From assembly GCA_964385405.1 (NCBI GenBank), contig CAYLOT010000007.1:1-64000 (forward strand): a stretch of DNA of 64,000 nucleotides, written 5' to 3'. Below the pieces are notes generated by a model. The model was given only the letters and a program-made list of their open reading frames with translations. It ran no database searches and had not been told where the DNA came from. Source of the stretch: CAIZGX01 sp964385405 (GTDB lineage Bacteria; Bacteroidota; Bacteroidia; Flavobacteriales_D; Sanyastnellaceae). A program made the translations under genes and the position numbers. Positions 26,347 through 34,600 of the stretch are shown here, one piece after another (within the stretch, counting starts at the first letter, position 1; every line of letters starts with the position of its first letter).

Positions 26347-26453
26347 GTTCTCAAAGGGGTGCCATTGTGCAAAAAAATGGCTGAGATTAAACCCTTCTTG
26401 TTCTGAAGCAAGAGGAACCTAGGCGGGTAATGCCGCCAAGGAAAAGGATGAAC
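26347..26453 (+). promoter_or_regulatory. TPP (thiamine pyrophosphate) riboswitch
   Basis: Contains the THI-box elements in order: AGGGGTGCC, GGCTGAGATTAAACCC, a variable hairpin CTTGTTCTGAAGCAAG, then GAACCTAGGCGGGTAATGCCGCCAAGGAA. GTTC (26347) and GAAC (26450) can close P1. The consensus GGCUGAGA and the (G)UAAUGCC-type thiamine and pyrophosphate pockets are intact. It ends 41 nt before a TonB-dependent receptor gene. The downstream CCCCTTTTG (26468-26476) can pair with CAAAGGGG (26352-26359) inside the aptamer, giving a plausible alternate fold. No T-run follows, so control of translation looks more likely than termination. Confidence 0.92.
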
Positions 26454-26494
26454 AACGCGCACTTCAGCCCCTTTTGTGTGCATAAAAAAAAATT

Positions 26495-28795
26495 ATGTCA
26501 AAGAAAATTGTGTTCTTCGTTATTGCTTTATTAGCAACAAGTTTTTCATTTGCTCAAGAAAACAGAGATACCACCAACTTGCCAATATTTGTATTGGAGC
26601 CCGTGAGTATTCGAGACGTTTGGTCTGCCAATAAAACAGCTCCATTCGCTGTAACGGATATCAAGCCAAAGGATATTCAAAGTATTAATAACGGAGTTGA
26701 TCTTCCATTCTTGTTGCGTTTTACCCCTTCACTTACCGTAACATCTGATGCTGGAAATGGAATTGGCTATACCGGTCTTTGGATTCGTGGAAGTGACCCA
26801 ACGCGTGTAAATGTTTCAATAAATGGGGTGCCATTAAACGACCCTGAAAGTCAGCAAGTCTTTTGGGTGAATACTCCTGACTTGGCTTCTTCAACATCAA
26901 ACATTCAAATTCAACGAGGAATTGGCACCTCGGTGAACGGTACAGGATCGTTCGGCGGTAGTATTCATTTGGATACTGACACGGACTTAGAAAGGAATTT
27001 TCTTCGAGTAAATACAGGAGGGGGTTCTTTCGGGAGTGCCAAGTTAATGGTTGAAATTGGAAATAAAGTGAGACCCAATTTCGAATACAATGCAAGAGTA
27101 AGCCGTATTCAATCGAACGGTTATATTGATCGTGCTGAGACTAGTTTACTCTCTTATTTCACCAAAGGTAAATTCACATTGGAAAACGAGAATAATCGTT
27201 CGAAAGAACTCACATTTTTTGTTTTTGGTGGACAAGAAAAAACATATCAAGCTTGGAACGGCACGCCGTATGAAAAGCTTTTTGGTACAGCGGAAGATAT
27301 TATAGCCTTTGCAGGTCGCAATGGTTTGTCAGAAACCGCAACAAATAATTTGTTGAACTCAGGAAGAACATACAACGCATATACCTATGAGAATGAGATT
27401 GACAATTACACTCAGCACCATGCTCAGGCGCATTATTTTTCATCGAAAAGAAAGAATGGGACCGTACGCGAGTTTAGAACAGCTTTCCACTACACGCATG
27501 GTCAAGGATATTTCGAGCAATTTAAAGTAGATCAAGATTTAGCAAGCTATAACATGTCTCCGCAAATCTTGAATGGCGATACAATTTCAAGCGCAGATTT
27601 GGTTAGAAGAAGATGGTTGAACAATAACTTTTACGGAATAACTAGCTCGTACGTTGTTAAAGGAACAAATTTTACAAGTATATCGGGTATGGGTGCTAAT
27701 CATTACAGTGGTCAGCATTATGGAAGAGTTATAGCAATTGGCAATCCTTTGGTATTTGATGTAGATCATGAGTATTACTATGGTCAATCGGACAAATATG
27801 ACGCTAACGTATTTTCGAAGCTGGAATGGGCTGTCGTTCCAAGAAAGTTAATTGTGAACGCAGATTTACAAGCAAGACATGTATCATACATTACTCAAGG
27901 AACAGACAATGATCAGAGAGTATATGATGTAGATATGTCTACGAATTTCATAAATCCAAAAGTAGGCTTGCGCTATTTTGCCAGCAATTTTGTTTCGGTT
28001 TATGCGTCAGTTGCGCATTCAGGAAAAGAGCCAAATAGAAACGACTTTGTAGATGCGCCATTTGGCCAAACTCCGAAGAATGAATACATGACAGATATTG
28101 AGGCAGGACTTCACTTTGCAAATGATAAGTTACTCACATTCGACGTTAATCTGTATTCCATGAATTACAGCAATCAACTTGTTTTGACGGGTGCCCTGAA
28201 TGATGTAGGAGCTCCACTCAGAACTAACGTAGCTCGGTCATTCAGAAGAGGAATAGAATTAAGTTCTTCGGCATATGTCAAACAGAGATTACGAGTAGGA
28301 GCGAACTTAACATTGAGTGAGAACAAGATTATCGATTTTCAAGAGCGCATCTTCAACTACGATACATTTGCTGAAGAGGTGATTTCGCGCGGAACAACCA
28401 ACATCGCTTTCAGTCCGAATATCATAGCAGGATTAACTGCAGAGTATCAAGTATTTCCGCACGGATGGCGGGTTACGGAGAAACCGGTTCGAAAGCAGTT
28501 GTATCTGTTGTTCAATGAGAAATTCGTAGGGAAACAGCACTTGGACAACACCGGAAGCAACACCGCTGTTATAACAGCTTTTGCGGTCTCAGATTTCGGA
28601 ATTCAATGGGATTCGAAATACGGTTCGAAGCCTTCCGTGAAGATCACTTTTTGGGTGAACAACGCTTTCAATAGAATGTACTCAAGTAACGGCTATGCCT
28701 TTTCGTACATATACGGAAGCACAGTCACAGAGCGCTTTTATTATCCGCAAGCGGGAAGAAACTACATGTTGAATCTCGCTTTCGAAATAAATTAA
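26495..28795 (+). CDS. TonB-dependent receptor, probable thiamine transporter
   Basis: Outer-membrane gated beta-barrel of 766 residues. It has a signal peptide (MSKKIVFFVIALLATSFSFAQ) and a short linker with a TonB-box-like segment (PIFVLEPVSI). The plug domain (about 40-160) includes DLPFLLRFTPSLTV, GYTGLWIRGSDPTRVNVSINGVPLNDPESQ and IQIQRGIGTSVNGTGSFGGSIHL. A barrel of about 600 residues ends in NYMLNLAFEIN with an aromatic-rich last strand. No carboxypeptidase-like N-terminal domain is present. Control by a TPP riboswitch is the reason to propose thiamine or a precursor as substrate, in line with riboswitch-associated receptors described for Bacteroidota. No PnuT or thiamine kinase gene follows. 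Confidence 0.88.
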   Translation: MSKKIVFFVIALLATSFSFAQENRDTTNLPIFVLEPVSIRDVWSANKTAPFAVTDIKPKDIQSINNGVDLPFLLRFTPSLTVTSDAGNGIGYTGLWIRGSDPTRVNVSINGVPLNDPESQQVFWVNTPDLASSTSNIQIQRGIGTSVNGTGSFGGSIHLDTDTDLERNFLRVNTGGGSFGSAKLMVEIGNKVRPNFEYNARVSRIQSNGYIDRAETSLLSYFTKGKFTLENENNRSKELTFFVFGGQEKTYQAWNGTPYEKLFGTAEDIIAFAGRNGLSETATNNLLNSGRTYNAYTYENEIDNYTQHHAQAHYFSSKRKNGTVREFRTAFHYTHGQGYFEQFKVDQDLASYNMSPQILNGDTISSADLVRRRWLNNNFYGITSSYVVKGTNFTSISGMGANHYSGQHYGRVIAIGNPLVFDVDHEYYYGQSDKYDANVFSKLEWAVVPRKLIVNADLQARHVSYITQGTDNDQRVYDVDMSTNFINPKVGLRYFASNFVSVYASVAHSGKEPNRNDFVDAPFGQTPKNEYMTDIEAGLHFANDKLLTFDVNLYSMNYSNQLVLTGALNDVGAPLRTNVARSFRRGIELSSSAYVKQRLRVGANLTLSENKIIDFQERIFNYDTFAEEVISRGTTNIAFSPNIIAGLTAEYQVFPHGWRVTEKPVRKQLYLLFNEKFVGKQHLDNTGSNTAVITAFAVSDFGIQWDSKYGSKPSVKITFWVNNAFNRMYSSNGYAFSYIYGSTVTERFYYPQAGRNYMLNLAFEIN

Positions 28796-29286
28796 CGTAT
28801 CGTTACAGAAGAATTTTTTCCATCCATACTCACGGTCACATGCTCCTTGAGTGTGGTGGATAATTTCAATCCAACGAAATCTGCTTTGATTGGAAATCTG
28901 CGGTGCTTTCTTTCTACCAAAACTGCTGTGGTTAATCGATGAATTTCTTTCGATGCAAGAAATGAGGCTGCATGCATGAGTGTTTGTCCCGAATTGAATA
29001 CGTCGTCAATTAAAACAACGCATTTATTCTTCAAGGCGAGCGAAGATGAGAGTTGAACACTTCCTATCGGATTCTCTTTTGCTAATTGAATGCTAGTTAT
29101 TTCGCAAGGGATAGAGACAATTTCAGACACTAATTCATACAATCTCTTAGATACTGCAGCACCATTATCTTCAATGCCAATGAATACAATGTTTTTTTCG
29201 CTGTAATGACGCTCGGCAATTTCGTATGCCATGCGCGTGAGCTTTTGCTCTATTTCTTCTGCGTTGAGTAGTTCGGAATTCTGCAT
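28792..29286 (-). CDS. Phosphoribosyltransferase (PyrR/Hpt-like)
   Basis: A 164-residue type I phosphoribosyltransferase. The PRPP-binding signature CVVLIDDVFNSGQTLMHAASFL lies at about residues 90-111, preceded by the hydrophobic strand NIVFIGIEDNGAAVSKRLYELV that normally supplies the PPi loop. The C-terminal part (VLVERKHRRFPIKADFVGLKLSTTLKEHVTVSM) resembles PyrR, a uracil phosphoribosyltransferase/regulator, more than hypoxanthine enzymes, whose key segment is usually KPDF. Substrate uncertain. The ATG lies inside a 55-codon upstream ORF, so its translation may be coupled to that ORF. Confidence 0.8.
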   Translation of the reverse strand: MQNSELLNAEEIEQKLTRMAYEIAERHYSEKNIVFIGIEDNGAAVSKRLYELVSEIVSIPCEITSIQLAKENPIGSVQLSSSLALKNKCVVLIDDVFNSGQTLMHAASFLASKEIHRLTTAVLVERKHRRFPIKADFVGLKLSTTLKEHVTVSMDGKNSSVTIR

Positions 29287-29417
29287 GCGCTTAACTCTAA
29301 AAAATTGGTTAATTGACGGTTGGGCTTTATGGAGTAAAATCGCGCGGGCACGCTATCTTGAGCACTTGAAATCAAGCAATAAAATGTGAGCCCAACTAAA
29401 AAGCATATACTTTTCAT
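29250..29417 (-). CDS. Small secreted peptide ORF (55 codons)
   Basis: Not recognised. The ORF starts at ATG 29417 with AGGAA a few bases upstream and an exact -7 box 17 nt before it. The first 20 residues are a good signal peptide (MKSICFLVGLTFYCLISSAQ). The mature part of 35 residues (DSVPARFYSIKPNRQLTNFL, then a tail with one Cys ending STQKK) is basic. The stop lies 34 nt inside the phosphoribosyltransferase gene in another frame. Arguments for a gene: promoter, ribosome-binding site and signal peptide all line up. Arguments against: its small size and no homology I can name. It could be a leader ORF, a secreted peptide, or a degraded larger gene. Confidence 0.5.
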   Translation of the reverse strand: MKSICFLVGLTFYCLISSAQDSVPARFYSIKPNRQLTNFLELSACRIPNYSTQKK

Positions 29418-29434
29418 TTCCTAAAAGCTAACTC

Positions 29435-29442
29435 CAAAGGTA
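29435..29442 (-). promoter_or_regulatory. -7 promoter box TACCTTTG for the small ORF and phosphoribosyltransferase
   Basis: An exact TAnnTTTG match, 17 nt upstream of the ATG at 29417. Confidence 0.5.
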
Positions 29443-29490
29443 ATTTAGGGCTAAAAAAAATTGAGCAATGTTAAAAACTAAATTTGAGGT

Positions 29491-30537
29491 TTATTTCTTT
29501 CTTGTTTCCAACAAGAGCATTCCGCTTAATGCGAAAAGAATAATTGAAAAAAGCAGATGCAAGGGCTGAAGCACAAGAGGCAGGCCTAAATATGCAAGTC
29601 CAACACCAAAGAGTATTTCGATACCAATGAAACAGAACAACAATAGAAATTTTGTTGGCTTGACAGGAAGTCTCTTGTATTGAAAGAACATCATGGTCGT
29701 AAGAATTACAATAAGTATTGAAAAGCTACGATGAATTTTAAATCCAATTGGTAGATTCTCCACGATGATATTTCTACCTATACCATTTTCAATAAGTAAA
29801 TCAACCGATTCTCTTACTTGTGTGCCTAGTAAAAGTTGAACTAAGTGTATTAAAAAGAAAAAAGAAAGTGCTTTGCGAAGTGTTGACGGAATGGTATAGT
29901 CTACATTTTCATTTGTTCTTCGGATGAGAAACAAGAGGCTTAACAAAATGCCCAAAGATCCAATCATGTGCAAGGTTATGGTGGAAGTATTGAGATTTTT
30001 ATCTACGACCATTTTACCTAACCAGGCTTCGAAAAGAATCATCACTATTGCAAAAATCGAATAGATAATGGGCCAATAATCTTTAGACTTTCTGCAGTAT
30101 ATCAGAGCTAAAAAGCTCATGACCAAAATAGGTAATCCAAGTAATCCAGTTAGAAGTCGATTGATATACTCTGTCCATGTGTGGAAGGCATTGAATTCTG
30201 CATATTGGTGCTTGGGATAAACCTGTAAAGCAGCTTCACTTCCGATATTCGTTTTCCAAAATTCTGAGCTGTAATTGAAACTTTGTTCGGCTATCCAAAG
30301 TGTATCGTGATAGATAACCATTTGCCCTTTGGAGTATAATCTTCCCTCTTGTAGTTCAACAGTAGAAATATCTGTAGGAGGAATGAAATAACCAAAGCAT
30401 TTCGGCCAATCTGGGCAGCCCATGCCGCTGCCAGTAATTCGAACAAAACTGCCGGCAAGAATAATTAAAAACATGCAGATAAGGCCAATCTTGCCTGCTG
30501 TGTTCAGTCTTTTTTTAGTTTTCTGGAGGGACGACAT
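29491..30537 (-). CDS. ctaA: Heme A synthase (COX15/CtaA family)
   Basis: Inner-membrane enzyme converting heme O to heme A for aa3-type cytochrome oxidase. The 348 residues have eight predicted membrane helices. The N-terminal RITGSGMGCPDWPKCFGYFIPP is the family hallmark. Heme-ligand His candidates are in HTWTEYINRLLTG, TLHMIGSLGILLSLL, FKIHRSFSILIV and QPLHLLFSIILF. It starts in a 1-nt overlap (TAATG) with the metal-binding lipoprotein gene, so the two are one operon. The oxidase itself is not in the window. Confidence 0.9.
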   Translation of the reverse strand: MSSLQKTKKRLNTAGKIGLICMFLIILAGSFVRITGSGMGCPDWPKCFGYFIPPTDISTVELQEGRLYSKGQMVIYHDTLWIAEQSFNYSSEFWKTNIGSEAALQVYPKHQYAEFNAFHTWTEYINRLLTGLLGLPILVMSFLALIYCRKSKDYWPIIYSIFAIVMILFEAWLGKMVVDKNLNTSTITLHMIGSLGILLSLLFLIRRTNENVDYTIPSTLRKALSFFFLIHLVQLLLGTQVRESVDLLIENGIGRNIIVENLPIGFKIHRSFSILIVILTTMMFFQYKRLPVKPTKFLLLFCFIGIEILFGVGLAYLGLPLVLQPLHLLFSIILFALSGMLLLETRKK

Positions 30538-30914
30538 TATGAGGCTTTGTGCGAAATTATTTCAGCCTTCACTACGTGGTATTGACCATCGGCAATGGTA
30601 TTAACGATATTTGTCATGTCTGACTCTTTAACAACATTGGGGTCGTATTCAACCTTTACCACATTAACTTCTCTATCTTCAACAAAGTCAAGAGAGGTTG
30701 TAACAACTCCATTTAATGCCTGAAGTTCTTTTTGAATTTTTCCACCACAACCATGAGCACATGTCATTCCGCTAATGGAAAGAATAGCTTCGGTTTTATT
30801 TGTACCGTCTACAACAGTGTTAGTTGTTGCGGCTGGGGTTGTTTCAGCGTTCGGCGTGGCGTTTCCGCAGGCAAAGAATGATAATGCAAGAAGGAGATAC
30901 AATAGATTTTTCAT
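30537..30914 (-). CDS. Heavy-metal-associated (HMA) domain lipoprotein
   Basis: Exported protein of 125 residues with a lipoprotein-type signal (LLYLLLALSFFAC) and a Thr/Ala-rich linker (NAETTPAATTNTVVDGTNKT). One HMA domain follows (about 42-120) with SISGMTCAHGCGGKIQKELQALNGV and the VVKVEYDPNVV strand. The metal motif is GMTC followed by AHGC, so the two Cys are separated by three residues rather than the usual two, with an added His. Coupling to ctaA suggests a role in copper supply or sensing for cytochrome oxidase assembly; this is inference from context. Confidence 0.82.
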   Translation of the reverse strand: MKNLLYLLLALSFFACGNATPNAETTPAATTNTVVDGTNKTEAILSISGMTCAHGCGGKIQKELQALNGVVTTSLDFVEDREVNVVKVEYDPNVVKESDMTNIVNTIADGQYHVVKAEIISHKAS

Positions 30915-30926
30915 GGTGCGAAGATT

Positions 30927-30957
30927 AAAAAAAAGGACTTTAACAAGTCCTTTTTTT
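30927..30957 (-). terminator. Rho-independent terminator after aconitase
   Basis: AAGGACTT-GTTA-AAGTCCTT with flanking A- and T-runs, between the aconitase stop and the start of the HMA gene on the minus strand. Confidence 0.88.
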
Positions 30958-30965
30958 ATTCATTA

Positions 30966-33233
30966 TTAAAGTGATTTTCTAATTAGGTTCAGCGCTCCAC
31001 CAGCTTTGAACCATTCAATTTGTTGGTCGTTGTAGGTGTGGTTGGCAAGTATGTTTTCTTTCGAACCATCTTCATGAACCAACTCCAATGTCAATGGCTT
31101 TCCAGGAGTGAAACTGGTTAAGTCTACGAAATTGATTTTATCGTTCTCTTGAATTTTATCGTAGTCGGCTTCATTTGCAAAAGTGAGTGCCAACATACCT
31201 TGTTTCTTCAAGTTTGTTTCGTGAATACGAGCAAAGCTCTTCACCAATATAGCTCGAACACCCAAGTGACGTGGTTGCATTGCCGCGTGTTCACGTGAAG
31301 AACCTTCACCATAATTGTGATCTCCTACAACAAGAGAAGGAACACCTGCAGCTTTGTATGCGCGTTGCACTGTTGGTACTTCAGCATATTCTCCAGTGAT
31401 TTGATTCTTTACTTTGTTTTGTTCTCCATTGAAGAAGTTTGTCGCTCCTATTAACGTGTTATTCGCAATGTTGTCTAGGTGACCTCGGAAACGCAACCAC
31501 TGTCCTGCCATAGAGATATGGTCAGTTGTACATTTACCTTTTGCTTTTATCAATACACGAGCATTCTCAATGTTCTTGCCGTCCCAATCAGAGAACGGGG
31601 CCAACAATTGAAGGCGCTCACTGTCCGCTGCGACAGCAATTTCAATTGTACTTCCGTCTTCTGCAGGAGCTTGATATCCTGCGTCTTTCACTTCAAAACC
31701 AAGTGGTGGTAATTCGAATCCAGTAGGAGCATCGAACATTACTGACTCACCTTTCGAATTCGTTAATGAGTCGGTAAGAGGATTGAACGTTAAGTCTCCA
31801 GCTATTGCTAAAGCGGTGGTTATTTCCGGAGAAGCCACGAAAGCAAGGGTGTTTGGATTTCCGTCTTGACGAGCAGAAAAGTTTCTGTTGAATGAATGGA
31901 CGATTGTGTTGCGTTCTTTCTTTTCAGCACCTGCTCTTGCCCACATACCAATACACGGTCCGCAAGCGTTTGCGAATACTTTCGCACCGATTTTTGAGAA
32001 AGTATCAATGAAACCGTCACGTTCGATGGTGTAGCGAACTTTCTCTGAACCAGGCGTAATACTGAATTCGGCTTTTGGTTCCATTCCTTTTTCTGCCGCT
32101 TGCTTTGCTAACGATGCCGCACGTGAAATATCTTCATAAGAACTGTTGGTACATGAACCAATAAGTCCAGCTTCTACTTTAATTGGCCAATCGTTTGCGG
32201 CAGCCGCTTCTTTCATTTTCGAGATTGGTGTTGCCAAATCAGGAGTGAAAGGACCGTTGATATATGGTTCTAATTCATCGAGGTTTATTTCAATCACTTG
32301 ATCGAAATACATTTCAGGGTTAGCGTATACCTCGGCATCTCCGGTTAAGTGCTCACGAATGTTGTTCGCAAGATCTGCAACTTCTGGACGGCCTGTAGAA
32401 CGCAAGTATTTCTCCATGCTGTCATCGTAACCGAAGGTTGAAGTGGTTGCTCCAATTTCAGCACCCATGTTACAAATGGTTCCTTTTCCTGTACAAGAGA
32501 GCGAAGTTGCTCCTTCACCAAAATATTCTACAATACAACCGGTTCCTCCTTTAACGGTAAGGATTCCAGCTACTTTTAAAATAACATCTTTCGCTGAGCA
32601 CCATCCGCTTAATTTTCCAGTTAATTTAATACCTATCAATTTCGGGAACTTTAACTCCCAAGCCATTCCTGCCATGACGTCCATGGCATCTGCACCACCA
32701 ACACCAATAGCAATCATGCCCAATCCACCTGCGTTTACAGTGTGAGAATCGGTTCCAATCATTAACCCACCTGGGAACGCATAGTTTTCAAGAACCACTT
32801 GGTGAATGATACCTGCACCTGGCTTCCAAAAACCAATTCCGTATTTATTTGAAATTGTAGAAAGAAAATTGAATACTTCGTTGTTTTTAACTAACGAATC
32901 GCTCAAATCTGTTGAAGAACCTACACGAGCTTGTATCAAATGGTCACAGTGAACAGTAGAAGGAACAGCTACTTTTTTTCTACCGGCTTGCATGAATTGG
33001 AGCAAGGCCATTTGTGCAGTAGCGTCTTGCATTGCAACGCGGTCTGGAGCGAAATCTACATATGAACTTCCTCGCTCGAAAGCCACGTCAGTTGCGCCTT
33101 CCCAAAGATGTGAGTAAAGAATTTTTTCACTTAATGCTAGAGGTTTTCCTACTACTTTTCTTGCATTTTCCACTCTCTCAGCAAGTCTGCTGTAGTGGTT
33201 TTTAATCATGTCTAGGTCGAATACTTGACTCAT
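30966..33233 (-). CDS. acn: Aconitate hydratase
   Basis: TCA-cycle isomerase (citrate to isocitrate through cis-aconitate) with a [4Fe-4S] cluster. The 755 residues match mitochondrial-type aconitases. Cluster ligands are one Cys in GLIGSCTNSSYED and two in NACGPCIGMWARAG. Substrate segments include VPSTVHCDHLIQA, GIIHQVVLENYAFPGGLMIGTDSHTVNAGGLG and the C-terminal swivel domain with GDHNYGEGSSREHAAMQPR. The ATG at 33233 (MSQVFDLDMIKNHY) is preferred to 33257 because the -7 box at 33255-33262 overlaps the longer start. Confidence 0.95.
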   Translation of the reverse strand: MSQVFDLDMIKNHYSRLAERVENARKVVGKPLALSEKILYSHLWEGATDVAFERGSSYVDFAPDRVAMQDATAQMALLQFMQAGRKKVAVPSTVHCDHLIQARVGSSTDLSDSLVKNNEVFNFLSTISNKYGIGFWKPGAGIIHQVVLENYAFPGGLMIGTDSHTVNAGGLGMIAIGVGGADAMDVMAGMAWELKFPKLIGIKLTGKLSGWCSAKDVILKVAGILTVKGGTGCIVEYFGEGATSLSCTGKGTICNMGAEIGATTSTFGYDDSMEKYLRSTGRPEVADLANNIREHLTGDAEVYANPEMYFDQVIEINLDELEPYINGPFTPDLATPISKMKEAAAANDWPIKVEAGLIGSCTNSSYEDISRAASLAKQAAEKGMEPKAEFSITPGSEKVRYTIERDGFIDTFSKIGAKVFANACGPCIGMWARAGAEKKERNTIVHSFNRNFSARQDGNPNTLAFVASPEITTALAIAGDLTFNPLTDSLTNSKGESVMFDAPTGFELPPLGFEVKDAGYQAPAEDGSTIEIAVAADSERLQLLAPFSDWDGKNIENARVLIKAKGKCTTDHISMAGQWLRFRGHLDNIANNTLIGATNFFNGEQNKVKNQITGEYAEVPTVQRAYKAAGVPSLVVGDHNYGEGSSREHAAMQPRHLGVRAILVKSFARIHETNLKKQGMLALTFANEADYDKIQENDKINFVDLTSFTPGKPLTLELVHEDGSKENILANHTYNDQQIEWFKAGGALNLIRKSL

Positions 33234-33254
33234 TATATGTAGATTTTTACGCTG

Positions 33255-33262
33255 CAAAAATA
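33255..33262 (-). promoter_or_regulatory. -7 promoter box TATTTTTG for aconitase
   Basis: An exact TAnnTTTG match, 21 nt upstream of the ATG at 33233. Confidence 0.55.
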
Positions 33263-33288
33263 GTTAGGAATAGAGCGAATTACAACCC

Positions 33289-33296
33289 TACTTTTG
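33289..33296 (+). promoter_or_regulatory. -7 promoter box TACTTTTG for the ABC permease
   Basis: An exact TAnnTTTG match ending 4 nt (tttt) before the ATG at 33301. There is no room for a ribosome-binding site, so the mRNA would be leaderless. Confidence 0.5.
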
Positions 33297-33300
33297 TTTT

Positions 33301-34554
33301 ATGCTCCGCGTTTTATCGACAGCCTTCAAAGAAAACATTCAAACTGCGGTTGGTTCGGTCCGAAGCCAGAAGCTACGGGCTGCTTTAACAGTATCAATTA
33401 TTGCAATTGGGATTACCGCTTTAGTGGGAATGATTACTGCTGTGAAGTGCATTGAGCGGAAGTTGAGTGAAGAGTTTTCGAGGTTGGGGTCAAACACTTT
33501 TTCCATTCGTTCGGGTAATAATGCCCGCCAAGGAATGCGAAGAGGTCAGAGTAGCAAGCAAGTTGAAATTATTTCATACGACGAAGCCAAGAAGTTTCAA
33601 GAGTTATTCAAAGAAGATGCAACAGTCTCTTTGAGCGTGTTCGCTACGGCAACTGCCACAGTTTCAAGAAACGGATTAAAGACTAATCCAAATGTTACAG
33701 TTTTGGGTTGTGATGAAAACTATTTCGATCTCTCCTCTTATGTTTTAAGCGATGGACGAAACTTCTCTTCTTTTGAATTGAAAGGCGGTTCTAATGTTAT
33801 GGTATGTGGTGCCGATATTGCCAAGGAGTTGTTCAAAGGTGGTGTTTCTCCGATAGGGCAGACGGTAGATGTGGGCGGAAGGTCATACGTGATTGTTGGA
33901 GTATTAAAGGCGAAAGGGAATACGTTTGGTTTCGCCGGTGATAATCAATGCTTGATTCCCCTGACCAATGTTCGCAAAACTTTCGGAGATGAAAATTCCG
34001 AGTATCAAATTAGTGTTGCAGTGAAAACGGCAAGACAATTAGAGTCGGCAACTCAAAGTGCTGTTGAGGCAATGCGCGTTGCGCGTGCAGATGGTCCAGG
34101 CGAAGACAACTCGTTTGAAGTGAATATGAGTAATGGTCTCGTTGAACAGCTAATGGGATTGATTTCAGGAATTACTCTTGGTGGAATTTGTATTGGAATT
34201 ATTACGCTCATTAGCGCGGGTATTGGGCTTATGAATATCATGCTTGTTTCGGTAACTGAACGTACCCGAGAAATAGGAGTTCGAAAGTCAATTGGAGCAA
34301 GCGCAAAAATTATTCGTCAACAGTTTTTAATTGAAGCTGTCTTAATTGGTCAAATTGGTGGTTTAATTGGAATAGTTTTAGGAGTTTTAGTTGGGAATGT
34401 GGTGTCTGTGGTTATTGGAGTGGGATTCACTATTCCTTGGATGTGGCTTCTTCTAGGGGCAACAATTTCCTTTATAGTTTCGGTGGCTTCCGGATATTAT
34501 CCAGCGAAAAAAGCATCAAAGCTTGATCCAATAGAGGCACTTCGATACGAATAA
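33301..34554 (+). CDS. ABC transporter permease, MacB/FtsX type
   Basis: A 417-residue inner-membrane protein with the MacB layout: one N-terminal helix (LTVSIIAIGITALVGMITAV), a periplasmic core domain of about 230 residues (IRSGNNARQ…SYDEAKKFQELF…VLGCDENYFDLSSYVLSDGRNF…), then three C-terminal helices. The FtsX-domain motif LMNIMLVSVTERTREIGVRKSIGAS lies at the cytoplasmic loop, and the end is YYPAKKASKLDPIEALRYE. Such permeases pair with an ATPase and a periplasmic adaptor to expel antibiotics, lipopeptides or siderophores, or move lipoproteins. No ATPase gene is adjacent, so its partner must be elsewhere. Confidence 0.88.
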   Translation: MLRVLSTAFKENIQTAVGSVRSQKLRAALTVSIIAIGITALVGMITAVKCIERKLSEEFSRLGSNTFSIRSGNNARQGMRRGQSSKQVEIISYDEAKKFQELFKEDATVSLSVFATATATVSRNGLKTNPNVTVLGCDENYFDLSSYVLSDGRNFSSFELKGGSNVMVCGADIAKELFKGGVSPIGQTVDVGGRSYVIVGVLKAKGNTFGFAGDNQCLIPLTNVRKTFGDENSEYQISVAVKTARQLESATQSAVEAMRVARADGPGEDNSFEVNMSNGLVEQLMGLISGITLGGICIGIITLISAGIGLMNIMLVSVTERTREIGVRKSIGASAKIIRQQFLIEAVLIGQIGGLIGIVLGVLVGNVVSVVIGVGFTIPWMWLLLGATISFIVSVASGYYPAKKASKLDPIEALRYE

Positions 34555-34582
34555 AAAAAGGCCACCCGAGGATGGCCTTTTC
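34553..34582. terminator. Bidirectional terminator between the ABC permease and a T9SS protein
   Basis: AAAAGGCCA-CCCGAGGA-TGGCCTTTT with an A-run on the left, so it can end transcripts in both directions. Confidence 0.85.
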
Positions 34583-34600
34583 ATTGCAGAAAGAAAATAT

